In this document: one piece after another, positions 28,153 to 36,448 of the stretch
Position numbering within the stretch: position 1 is the first letter of the stretch
How the letters are laid out: each line of letters opens with the position of its first letter
Assembly: GCA_026418275.1 (NCBI GenBank)
Contig: JAOABQ010000070.1
Span: forward strand, 243,567 to 307,566
Direction: 5' to 3'
DNA length: 64,000 bases
Source of the DNA: Clostridia bacterium
Lineage (GTDB): Bacteria > Bacillota > Clostridia > Acetivibrionales > DSM-2933
Notes under the pieces: generated by a model
The model's input: only the letters and a program-made list of their open reading frames with translations
What the model was told of the DNA's origin: nothing
Database searches by the model: none
Translations under genes and position numbers: made by a program

Positions 28153-28410
28153 AAAAAACCCTCCGTCCTCAATAGGACGAAGGGTAAGTCTCCGTGGTAC
28201 CACCTAATTTTGTACAATAAGTACACTCTTTTCTATAGTACGGGTAGAATATACCGATACTACGTCCCCTGTAACGGCGGGCTTCCGTTGAAGTCTACTC
28301 TCTTTAAGATTTCGGTCCACAGCTCAGAGGCTACCTTCATTATCTCCATCACGGGGAATTTCCACCTACATCCCCTCTCTATACTTCCGGATGATAAATA
28401 CTCCTCCTCA
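28153..28410 (-). promoter_or_regulatory. T-box riboswitch upstream of the aminotransferase
   Basis: On the minus strand: Stem I with AGTA (near 28397) and an opposing GAAGGTAG loop, the T-box core AGGTGGTACCACGGA (28191-28206), and an intrinsic terminator CCTTCGTCC/GGACGGAGG with six T (28153-28184). Aligning the specifier loop with the second T-box in this window gives GAA-G-GTA-G, that is a Val codon; GGT (Gly) is the alternative reading. Uncharged tRNA would stabilise the antiterminator and allow transcription. Confidence 0.88.
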
Positions 28411-28441
28411 TCAAAGCTTTTACAAATATGTTATTTTTATT

Positions 28442-28470
28442 ATTATATTACTCCCATCATTGGTTGTCAA
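28442..28470 (-). promoter_or_regulatory. Consensus promoter of the aminotransferase T-box
   Basis: TTGACA (28465-28470), exactly 17 nt, and TATAAT (28442-28447) on the minus strand. Start predicted near 28435, about 25 nt before Stem I. Confidence 0.9.
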
Positions 28471-28509
28471 TAGATCCTGATAAATTTGAATGTATTAGAA
28501 AAGCTCCCT

Positions 28510-30051
28510 TTACGACAGCTCTTTTGCGTGCATATCATACTCTTTTTCAATCAAGTTCAGCATTTTTACGGTTGCTTTAATTGCTGACGCAGTTTGGTCG
28601 GAATCCAAACCTCTTGTTTTAAACTCCCTGTCAAGCTGCCAGGTAATGACGGTTTCAACCAAGGCATTGGTTTTTCCTCCAGGAGGAATGGTTACAATAT
28701 AATCCGTCAAAGCTGGAAGAGGTTTTTTCAGCTGGGTATAAATTTTCCCCAAAGCTTTCATAAACGCATCGTACTGACCGTCCCCTGTAGCAGTTTCCTC
28801 ATAAACTTCCCCACTGATTTCAATACTCAATGTGGCAACCGGGCTTAAATCCTTGGCATGACAAATATAATAATTTCTGATTTTGATTTTCTCGCTTATA
28901 AACCTGCTTCCCAATACATCGGAAATGATAAAGGGAAGATCTTCAGTTGTAATATTCTCTTTCTTATCCCCCAATTCAACAATTCTTTCGGTCACTTTTG
29001 CAATCGCTTCCTTGTCAAGCTCAATTCCCAGCTCTTCCAAATTCTTTAATATACTTGCCTTTCCGGATGTTTTTCCCAAAGCATATTTACGGAGGCGGCC
29101 AAATCTTTCCGGCATAAGATCATTGTAATAAAGATTTCCTTTATTATCCCCATCCGCATGAACTCCACAGGTCTGGGTAAAAACATTTTCACCAATGATC
29201 GGCTTGTTCGCGGGAATTCTTACCCCTGAAAAAGCTTCTACAATCTTGCTGATTTTATTTAACCTGTTTTCTTCTACCGATATTTCCACTTCTTTATAGT
29301 GATCCCGCAATACGCCAATGATACTTGAAAGGGTCGTATTTCCTGTTCTTTCCCCCAAACCGTTTACTGTGGTATGGATTCCGGTAAACCCTGCTTTTGC
29401 AGCCATAAATGTATTGGCTACCGCCAGGTCATAATCATTGTGGGCATGGAAATCAAAGCGAAGATCAGGGTATTTCCTTGTCATGGTGCCGCAAAACTCA
29501 TATGCCTCATACGGGTTTAGAATACCAAGGGTATCCGGCAGCATAAAGCGCATAACATTTTCCTCTCTGAGTTCTTCTACCATTCTGAAAACATACTCCG
29601 GAGAGTTTTTCATCCCATTTGACCAGTCTTCCAGGTATACATTTACCTTCACATTATTGTCGTTGGCATACCGGATCACCGACTTAATATCTTCCAAGTG
29701 CTGTTCCGGCGTTTTTCTGAGCTGGTTTGTAACGTGGTTTAATGACCCCTTGCATAAGAGGTTAATGACCCTTGCGCCCGCTTCTATCAGCCAATTTACC
29801 GAAACCCTGCCATCAACAAACCCTAAAACCTCTACCCGGTCAAGGTAATCCTTTTCCTTGCACCAGGCTGTAATCATTTTTACCGCATCCATTTCACCCT
29901 TGGATATCCGGGCTGATGCCACCTCTATTCGGTCTACTTTGACTTCTTCAAGGAGTATTCTTGCAATATTAAACTTTTCACTGTCGGTAAAAGCAACTCC
30001 CGGTGTTTGTTCACCGTCTCTTAATGTGGTATCCATTATTTCAATTTTCAT
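28510..30051 (-). CDS. Citramalate / 2-isopropylmalate synthase family enzyme
   Basis: 513 residues of the DRE-TIM metallolyase family: MDTTLRDGEQTPGV metal/substrate motif near the N-terminus, FHAHNDYDLAVAN metal-binding HxH, GLGERTGN, and a C-terminal LeuA-type allosteric domain (about 400-510). It condenses acetyl-CoA with a 2-oxoacid. Sequence alone does not separate citramalate synthase (pyruvate, isoleucine route) from isopropylmalate synthase (leucine). The T-box upstream with an apparent ATC (Ile) specifier favours citramalate synthase. AAGGAGG precedes the ATG. Confidence 0.88.
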   Translation of the reverse strand: MKIEIMDTTLRDGEQTPGVAFTDSEKFNIARILLEEVKVDRIEVASARISKGEMDAVKMITAWCKEKDYLDRVEVLGFVDGRVSVNWLIEAGARVINLLCKGSLNHVTNQLRKTPEQHLEDIKSVIRYANDNNVKVNVYLEDWSNGMKNSPEYVFRMVEELREENVMRFMLPDTLGILNPYEAYEFCGTMTRKYPDLRFDFHAHNDYDLAVANTFMAAKAGFTGIHTTVNGLGERTGNTTLSSIIGVLRDHYKEVEISVEENRLNKISKIVEAFSGVRIPANKPIIGENVFTQTCGVHADGDNKGNLYYNDLMPERFGRLRKYALGKTSGKASILKNLEELGIELDKEAIAKVTERIVELGDKKENITTEDLPFIISDVLGSRFISEKIKIRNYYICHAKDLSPVATLSIEISGEVYEETATGDGQYDAFMKALGKIYTQLKKPLPALTDYIVTIPPGGKTNALVETVITWQLDREFKTRGLDSDQTASAIKATVKMLNLIEKEYDMHAKELS

Positions 30052-30165
30052 TAGACAGCCTCCTTTTAATCCTTATAAGATTCGTTGTGCTGAAACTACT
30101 CCCTATCCCATTCCCCACGGAAGTTGTAATTGGGGAATAATTTGATCAAAAATCACAGGTTTTTA

Positions 30166-30282
30166 TCAAACGGCTCCCTTATCCCCAGGGACTTTAGTTG
30201 TTTCAGTAAAATATAAGATTGGTTTAATCGTTAATAAATAAGCATTGCTTATTATCTCGCTGCTAATGTCGTCTTCAATCAT
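30166..30282 (-). CDS. Putative 38-residue leader ORF
   Basis: Between the T-box terminator and the synthase gene, an ATG at 30282 lies 6 nt after GGGAGGTG, one of the better ribosome-binding sites in the window. The peptide starts MIEDDISSEIISNAYLLTIK and ends VPGDKGAV. It leaves 114 nt to the synthase start. It may be a small protein or a translated leader; family not recognised. Confidence 0.45.
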   Translation of the reverse strand: MIEDDISSEIISNAYLLTIKPILYFTETTKVPGDKGAV

Positions 30283-30351
30283 GTACAACACCTCCCTACC
30301 ATGCTACTTTTTTGGAATGTCGTGGTGCTGTATGAATACTCACTTATATAA

Positions 30352-30586
30352 CAAAAAAAGCCTTCGTCCCTATAACAGGACGAAAGCTTATACTTTCGCT
30401 ATACCACCTGATACGACATACCAACATATGCGTTCCTGGTAACGGTGGAAAACCGTCAGAACCTACTTTAAAGCATTTCGGTCTGAAACTCTGGAGTGAT
30501 ATTCGATACATTCCTATTAAGATTGGGCTCCCACTACCCCCAAATCGCTGAACCTTTCAGAAAATATCTACTGTCCCCGTCATCGT
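30352..30586 (-). promoter_or_regulatory. T-box riboswitch upstream of the synthase
   Basis: On the minus strand: Stem I starting GATGACGGGGACAGTA, opposing loop GAATATCA followed by CTCC, T-box core AGGTGGTATAGCG (30397-30409), and terminator CTTTCGTCC/GGACGAAGG with a seven-T tail (30352-30387). The specifier reads ATC (Ile) followed by A, which fits isoleucine control. Confidence 0.88.
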
Positions 30587-30606
30587 TTTTTCATGCTATT
30601 TATAAA

Positions 30607-30635
30607 ATTATATGCCAAAACAAACTATTTGTAAA
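30607..30635 (-). promoter_or_regulatory. Promoter of the synthase T-box
   Basis: TTTACA (30630-30635), a 17-nt spacer and TATAAT (30607-30612) on the minus strand, right after the upstream ABC-F stop codon. Confidence 0.85.
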
Positions 30636-30653
30636 GTATGTTTTATAGAAATT

Positions 30654-32576
30654 TTATAATTTACTTTTTTTATCCTTTTCAATCTTTTCGGCAATTTCAT
30701 TGAGGTATGCCCAGCGTTCAATGGCTTGTTCCAAGTTTTTCTCCATCAGTTCCTTTTGAGACAGCAAATCCTGCAGCATTTCAAAGTTGCTGGAGGAGGC
30801 GTCAATCTTTCGGTTTACTTCCTTTAATTCTTCTTCTAAACCGGCTATGACCTCATCAATTTGCTCAAACTCCCTTTGCTCTTTATACGTGAATTTGAGC
30901 GGTTTTTCCTTTTTCCCTTCGGTGTGGATATCTCTATTACCTTCTTCTTTCTGCCTAGATTTTTCATCCCTTTCCAACCGGGATTTCTCAAGTTCCTCAT
31001 AGGCATCGGAATAGTTTCCGGTATACTGTTTAATCATCCCTTTTCCTTCAAAAGAAAAGATCTTTGTGGCCACCTTGTCTAAAAAATACCGGTCATGTGA
31101 AACCACAACAACTGCTCCTGGAAACTCATCCAGGTAGGATTCAAGGATTGTCAGGGTTTGAATATCCAAATCATTCGTGGGCTCATCCATAAGCAAAATA
31201 TTCGGTGCCCCCATGAGGATTCGAAGCAAATACAGCCTTCGTTTTTCACCGCCTGAAAGCTTGGCAATGGGGGTCCATTGAACACTTGGAGGGAAGAGAA
31301 AGGTTTCCAGCATTTGGGATGCACTGAGCATACCATCCTCTGTATTTAAACAATCTGCCTCCTCACGAATATATTCGATCACCCGGAGTTTTTCATTCAT
31401 TTCCTCATTCTCCTGCGAAAAATATCCGATTTTTACCGTTTCTCCCATGGATAACTTTCCGGAGTCAGGAATTAATTTGCCCGCAATCATTTTTAAAAGC
31501 GTCGATTTCCCTGCTCCATTCGGACCAATGATGCCAATCCGGTCATCCCTTAGAAGAATATAGCTGAAATCGTTGACAACAGGGTTTCCGGCAAAACTCT
31601 TTTTAATATTTTCTACTTCAATGATCTTCTTGCCCAGCCTTGATGATACTGCTTTGATTTCAATATCCTGTCCCAAATTGACTGGAGACTCTCCCTGAAG
31701 CTTCTCAAAGCGTTCGATTCTGGCTTTTTGCTTTGTAGACCGGGCCTTCGCTCCTCTTAGGATCCACTCCAGCTCCTTTCTAAAAAGACTTTGCCGTTTC
31801 CTTTCAGAAGACTGCTCAAGTTCTTCACGTTCTGCCTTCAGTTCTAAAAACTTGCTGTAATTTGCCTGGTAGCTAAATAGCCTGCCCTGATCAAGCTCAA
31901 TCATCCGGTTTGCCACTCTGTCTAAAAAATACCTGTCATGGGTTACCATGAGAAGTGCCCCTTTTCTTTTATTCAGGTACTTTTCAAGCCAATCCACCGT
32001 ATCGTTGTCAATATGGTTTGTAGGCTCATCCAGGATTAATAACTCTGCAGGGCTTATTAATGCCCCTGCCATGGCAATTCTCTTTTTTTGCCCGCCGGAT
32101 AAATGATCTATCACTGCCTCATAATCAACAATTCCCAGCTTGGTTAGGATGGACTTTGCCTCTTTTTCCACTGTCCATGCGTCCAATGCATCCATCTTCC
32201 CGGATAAGTCAATCAGTTTCTTTTGCACATGCATATCCGAAGGGTCCGAATTCAACTTTTGCAGTGTGTCTTCATATTCTCTAAGCAAAACCATCATAGG
32301 AGAGTTTCCTTTAAAAACATGCTGAAGCACGGTCACACCCGGTTCAAAAACAGGGTTTTGGGGCAAATATTGTATTACTACTTCTCTCCCTTTGATAAGA
32401 GACCCCCGGTCCGGCTGCTCAACCCCCGCAATAATCTTTAAAAGCGTTGATTTTCCCGTACCGTTAATGCCTATGACTCCGATCTTTTCCCCTTCGTTGA
32501 TTCCAAGTGAGATTCCGTCCAATAATACCTTTTCACTATAACTTTTATATATATTTTCTGCAGATAATATGTTCAC
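30654..32576 (-). CDS. ABC-F ATPase (Uup type)
   Basis: 640 residues with two ABC domains: GINGTGKST, LSGGQKKR, LLILDEPTNHID; then [28 protein letters not shown]. An arm/linker lies between them, and a C-terminal coiled-coil tail (about 550-640, EFEQIDEVIAGLEEELKEVN) is typical of Uup and related DNA- or ribosome-binding ABC-F members. GTG start at 32576 with GAGGAG 6 nt upstream. No transporter membrane partner. Confidence 0.88.
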   Translation of the reverse strand: MNILSAENIYKSYSEKVLLDGISLGINEGEKIGVIGINGTGKSTLLKIIAGVEQPDRGSLIKGREVVIQYLPQNPVFEPGVTVLQHVFKGNSPMMVLLREYEDTLQKLNSDPSDMHVQKKLIDLSGKMDALDAWTVEKEAKSILTKLGIVDYEAVIDHLSGGQKKRIAMAGALISPAELLILDEPTNHIDNDTVDWLEKYLNKRKGALLMVTHDRYFLDRVANRMIELDQGRLFSYQANYSKFLELKAEREELEQSSERKRQSLFRKELEWILRGAKARSTKQKARIERFEKLQGESPVNLGQDIEIKAVSSRLGKKIIEVENIKKSFAGNPVVNDFSYILLRDDRIGIIGPNGAGKSTLLKMIAGKLIPDSGKLSMGETVKIGYFSQENEEMNEKLRVIEYIREEADCLNTEDGMLSASQMLETFLFPPSVQWTPIAKLSGGEKRRLYLLRILMGAPNILLMDEPTNDLDIQTLTILESYLDEFPGAVVVVSHDRYFLDKVATKIFSFEGKGMIKQYTGNYSDAYEELEKSRLERDEKSRQKEEGNRDIHTEGKKEKPLKFTYKEQREFEQIDEVIAGLEEELKEVNRKIDASSSNFEMLQDLLSQKELMEKNLEQAIERWAYLNEIAEKIEKDKKSKL

Positions 32577-32701
32577 TGTTTTCTCCTCACGTCTAAATAC
32601 TTTATCCCGTTAATCTTATCATTTTATTGTAAGAAATAAAATATTGGATTCAATATTATCCGCAAGCCGTTTTTTCCCACCGTTAATGTATTTATTCTAC
32701 C

Positions 32702-33871
32702 TTAGCGCTTAACCGGAACCTTTCGCGGTATTTTCTTAACCTCCACAATACTTCCCATGTACATGCTCTTTGGAGAAATTTCAATTTTGAAGGCCTTTTG
32801 GATTTCTTTAATAAACTGCAGTTCCCTGTCTGTAACAATTGAAACAACCATTCCCTTGTTTCCTTTTCTGCCCGTTCTGCCCGCCCGGTGGAGATAGGCC
32901 TCCGGCTTTTCAGGTATGTTCAAATTGAATATATGGGTTACACCTTCTATATCAAGGCCTCTTGCTGCCAGGTCCGATGCGACAAGGAGTTGAATCTTGC
33001 CTGACCTGAATAATTCCATGGTTTTTTTACGTTCCAGTTTGAAACTCGTTCCCTGAATTCCTTCCGCTTTAAGCCCATGGTACTTTAATTTGGCAGTAAT
33101 GATACCGATTTCATCGCTCTTATCAATAAACACCAATGCTTTCTCAGGATTTAAAATCCTTACAAGTTTTCTCAGCACCTCGATTTTATCCCGCTGCTCT
33201 GCTTTGAAATACAGATGTTCAATGGTATCCGGAACCGATACATTTCCTTCTCCCTTGATATACTCGGGCTCTTTCATCACTTCCCTTGCTTTTTGAATGG
33301 TGTCCTCCGTGATGGTCGCAGAGACCATCATAAGCTGTCTTTCCTTCAAGGTACTCTTAATGACTGCCTTCACATCATTTAGATTGTTTTCATCCATAAG
33401 CCTGTCCGCCTCATCGAGTATAATGGTTTTAATCGTATGGGCAGAGATTTTCCTTTTTTTTATGAGTTCAAGAATCCTTCCGGCAGAACCGGTGATAATA
33501 TGAGGCCTTTCCTTCAATTTTTCAATTTGCCTTGAAATATTCACATTGCCTATAATAGGAACACTGTTTAACTTTATTCCCGAGTTTTCTGACAAGCGTT
33601 CAACTTGTCTTTGTACCTGTATGGCAAGTTCATGGGTTGGCACAAGAATCATCGCCTGCATCTCTCTGGCTTCTGAATTCAGCTTCTCATAAAGGGGAAG
33701 CAGATATGCCAAAGTTTTCCCTGTGCCTGTTTCGGATTGTATAATTACATCTTTGTTTTCCAATATTTTAGGTATGGCTTTCCTTTGTATCTCTGTCGGG
33801 ATGGTTATATTTTCTTTTTTAAGTGCAGCGACCAATGCCGGATTTAAATTAAGACTATTGAATTCACTCAT
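32702..33871 (-). CDS. DEAD-box RNA helicase
   Basis: About 389 residues with all helicase motifs: Q-motif (IPTEIQRKAIP), I SETGTGKT, Ia PTHELA, II DEAD (IILDEADRLM), III SAT, V ASDLAARGLD, VI HRAGRTGRKG. It has a short basic tail without an extra RNA-binding domain, as in compact cold-shock or ribosome-assembly helicases. ATG 33871 (MSEFNSLN) has AAGGAG 7 nt upstream. Its first codons and leader resemble those of the radical SAM gene next upstream. Confidence 0.92.
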   Translation of the reverse strand: MSEFNSLNLNPALVAALKKENITIPTEIQRKAIPKILENKDVIIQSETGTGKTLAYLLPLYEKLNSEAREMQAMILVPTHELAIQVQRQVERLSENSGIKLNSVPIIGNVNISRQIEKLKERPHIITGSAGRILELIKKRKISAHTIKTIILDEADRLMDENNLNDVKAVIKSTLKERQLMMVSATITEDTIQKAREVMKEPEYIKGEGNVSVPDTIEHLYFKAEQRDKIEVLRKLVRILNPEKALVFIDKSDEIGIITAKLKYHGLKAEGIQGTSFKLERKKTMELFRSGKIQLLVASDLAARGLDIEGVTHIFNLNIPEKPEAYLHRAGRTGRKGNKGMVVSIVTDRELQFIKEIQKAFKIEISPKSMYMGSIVEVKKIPRKVPVKR

Positions 33872-34071
33872 AGCAATCTCCTTAAACATCTTTACTCATT
33901 GAAATATTTTATCCTTACCCAACAAATATTATCATATTTTTCTAAATACAATCTACATTATTTATAAAGATGTTCGGCAGATATTCTTTGGATCAGCAGA
34001 ATTCCTTAACCATCCGCAGCTTTCCAGTTAGTATCATTACTTCCTGATTTCCTGCTATATCTATTTTCAAA

Positions 34072-35157
34072 TCATGCAAGCGGCTTAAGCAAGGACTGTA
34101 CCCAATCCCTCTTCTCCCAGAGAGCGCATCCTCCCTGCCCCTCAACAAGCAAGCTGTGATTTTGACGGATTATTTTTAGGAAGTCTGATTTCAAAGCTTC
34201 TTCTAATGTCTTTTCGTTTAAATTGGTGTCTGAAAAAGGTGCAAAGGGACAGGGCTCCAAATTCCCGCCCGGACTGATATGTAAAAAGCCACGGCCTGCT
34301 GCAAGGCATCCTCCAAGGGCCTCTTCGTCTCCGGGAAACGCAATAAAGAGACTTTGGAAGTTTTCTCGGAGCCGATCCATCCGGTTGGATACTGATCTTG
34401 CCTGGTTTTCGGTAAGGACCCAATCTTCGGTCCCCTCTTTCATGGGTACATATTCCACATAGAAGAAGAGTTTAGAGCCTTCCCCCACCAGCCCTCTTAC
34501 AAAGCTTTCATCGGTAACAGCATCATAATTTGACCGTGTCAATGTGATGGAGGTGCCATAAAATATTCCTTTTTGATCCATTTTTCTAAAAATATTTGTA
34601 AGGTATTCATATACCCCATCGCCCCTGCGGCGGTCAGTATCTTCCTCAAAACCCTCTATGCTTATCACCGGGATTATATTTTTCCGGTGTTTTAACTTCT
34701 CCAAAGTGTCTTCATTTAAGAGCATTCCGTTTGTAAAAAGTGGAAAAATGATTTCAGGAAATTGACTTATCAAATCAAGAATCTCCTCTTGCCGTACCAG
34801 TGGTTCTCCGCCTGCAATCAGTATAATTGAAATACCCAGTTCCCTTGCTTCGCTGAAAACATCTTTTAATTTTTCCATGCTCATTTCAACTTCCTGATTC
34901 CTATCCTGTGCCTTAAAATAGCACCCTTTACACTTAAGGTTACATCTTTTTGTTATACTGGCAATCATAAAGGGAGGTACATGAAGTCCTTTATATTCGT
35001 TATCTGCTCTAACCCGGGCTGCCTCCTTTTGCCACTTGATCGTTTTTAATAGAAACAATGCTTGAGAAGGATTTTTCAAGCTAATATGCAATGCCTCTTT
35101 AAAAAGATTGTTAATAGACTCATTGATCCGGCTGTTAAAAGAATTGAATTCACTCAT
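34072..35157 (-). CDS. Radical SAM protein
   Basis: 361 residues. Cx3Cx2C cluster motif CNLKCKGC (Cys72, 76, 79), GGEP at about 116-119, and further cysteines toward the C-terminus (GGCLAAGRG, LEPCPFAPF, GGCALWEKRDW) that could hold a second, SPASM/twitch-like cluster. An N-terminal helical extension of about 60 residues precedes the barrel. It lies 36 nt downstream of a 56-aa Cys-rich ORF in the same direction. Substrate unknown. Confidence 0.88.
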   Translation of the reverse strand: MSEFNSFNSRINESINNLFKEALHISLKNPSQALFLLKTIKWQKEAARVRADNEYKGLHVPPFMIASITKRCNLKCKGCYFKAQDRNQEVEMSMEKLKDVFSEARELGISIILIAGGEPLVRQEEILDLISQFPEIIFPLFTNGMLLNEDTLEKLKHRKNIIPVISIEGFEEDTDRRRGDGVYEYLTNIFRKMDQKGIFYGTSITLTRSNYDAVTDESFVRGLVGEGSKLFFYVEYVPMKEGTEDWVLTENQARSVSNRMDRLRENFQSLFIAFPGDEEALGGCLAAGRGFLHISPGGNLEPCPFAPFSDTNLNEKTLEEALKSDFLKIIRQNHSLLVEGQGGCALWEKRDWVQSLLKPLA

Positions 35158-35193
35158 GGTAATCTCACCGCTTTCATAGTTATTAAATATGTT

Positions 35194-35364
35194 TTACCTA
35201 TCTGACTTATACCTTAGAAAATGTTGGATGAAAGGCCATTTATTCCTTTTACAATATGGATGCCGCTTCCCGCTTTGGTGATATTTTATGCACTCCATAC
35301 AGTTTCCGTGTCTTACGCAGTTCTTCTTTTTGCAATTACAAACCGGTATACCGTACTCTAGCAT
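35194..35364 (-). CDS. Small Cys/His-rich protein beside radical SAM gene
   Basis: 56 residues with the pattern CNCKKKNCVRHGNCMECIKY then H-x8-C: seven Cys-like ligands within 40 residues and a basic/aromatic tail. It resembles short zinc-binding proteins of Clostridia (DUF6485-like), though that match is from memory. AGGAGG lies 8 nt before the ATG. It sits between the sigma-factor terminator and the radical SAM gene, so the two are probably co-transcribed. It could be a metal protein or a substrate peptide for the radical SAM enzyme. Confidence 0.7.
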   Translation of the reverse strand: MLEYGIPVCNCKKKNCVRHGNCMECIKYHQSGKRHPYCKRNKWPFIQHFLRYKSDR

Positions 35365-35382
35365 CTCCAACACCTCCTCACA

Positions 35383-35442
35383 TAAAAAACCTTCCTTTTG
35401 TTTTCTTGTTACTATATTAGATATAAAAACAAAAGAAAGGTT
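35383..35442 (-). terminator. Terminator of the sigma-factor gene
   Basis: On the minus strand AACCTTTCTTTTGTTTT and AAAACAAAAGGAAGGTT pair around a 19-nt loop, followed by TTTTTT. Confidence 0.8.
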
Positions 35443-35459
35443 ACGGTTTTTTTGAACTT

Positions 35460-36233
35460 TTATATAATTTTTTTTAGCAATGCTTCTTTAAGGTGACGCA
35501 CGTTGTATTGCAGCTCAGGAAACCTACCGTAAATATATTGGACCGGATCACCTTCATTCTTTATCTCCTTCGCCTCCTCATACACGCCTGCTTCTTCCGC
35601 ATTCTGCTGCACTCTTTTTAAAAGTTCGGTATCCTGGGCAAGTGCAAAGCCGATTTTTGACTGACAGCATAGACCAGTTTCTCCTTTCATATACCATTCA
35701 CACTTATGCTGAAAGTGGTTTAGAAGGCTTGATCTAGCCCTGTTGAGCCTTGCTTTTATAACATTTTCACCGATGCCAAGAATCTCGGATATTTCACTGT
35801 AGGACAAGTCCATCATTACCCTCAAAACAAAAACCACTCTTTGGCTGTCGGGCAGCTTCTGCATGACCACTTGACGGCAGCCTAGCCTGATTTCCCGGAT
35901 AAGCTCGTTCATCAAGCAAGCCTTCTCGGGATTTGAATACCATTCCTGCACTTCCAAGGGCACCTGGTCTTTAAAATAGTTGATTTTTTCTTCCAGCGAT
36001 TCTATATATGCCTGATCTGCTCGACGCTTATACTTTAGAGAGTTATTGAGGGCAATTTTATAAATCCATGTATAAATACTGCTTTCCCCTTTGAAATGCT
36101 GAAGATTTTCATATACCTTAATAAAGGTTTCCTGGACAATATCTTCCGCATCCTGAGGGCTTGCGGTGATCCGGTATGCAAGGTTATATATCTTTTTGCC
36201 GTATTGATCCACCAACTCATCAACGTTTGCCAT
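35460..36233 (-). CDS. ECF-type sigma factor with Cys-containing C-terminal extension
   Basis: 257 residues. Region 2 (about 8-75: AYRITASPQDAEDIVQETFI, TWIYKIALNNSLKYKRR) and region 4 (about 120-165: LSYSEISEILGIGENVIKAR) are followed by a tail of about 85 residues with C-x11-CC (CEWYMKGETGLCC), which is not part of a usual ECF sigma. No anti-sigma gene is adjacent. The extension may act as an in-built redox or metal sensor. Confidence 0.85.
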   Translation of the reverse strand: MANVDELVDQYGKKIYNLAYRITASPQDAEDIVQETFIKVYENLQHFKGESSIYTWIYKIALNNSLKYKRRADQAYIESLEEKINYFKDQVPLEVQEWYSNPEKACLMNELIREIRLGCRQVVMQKLPDSQRVVFVLRVMMDLSYSEISEILGIGENVIKARLNRARSSLLNHFQHKCEWYMKGETGLCCQSKIGFALAQDTELLKRVQQNAEEAGVYEEAKEIKNEGDPVQYIYGRFPELQYNVRHLKEALLKKII

Positions 36234-36448
36234 ATATCTGTGTATCCTCCCGGAATTTCTTATCTATGATTATACCATACTGAAGCAAAGACCAAAGCAA
36301 ACCATGAAAAAATCCATGCCCTATCCATAATTTTGTTTATATGGATAAGGCATAGATTTTACATAATAAACATGTATTGTTTGTCAAATCCTTCTTAACG
36401 AATTCGTTTAAATATGATTTTCCCGGTTTGCATATACGTCCTTTGAAA

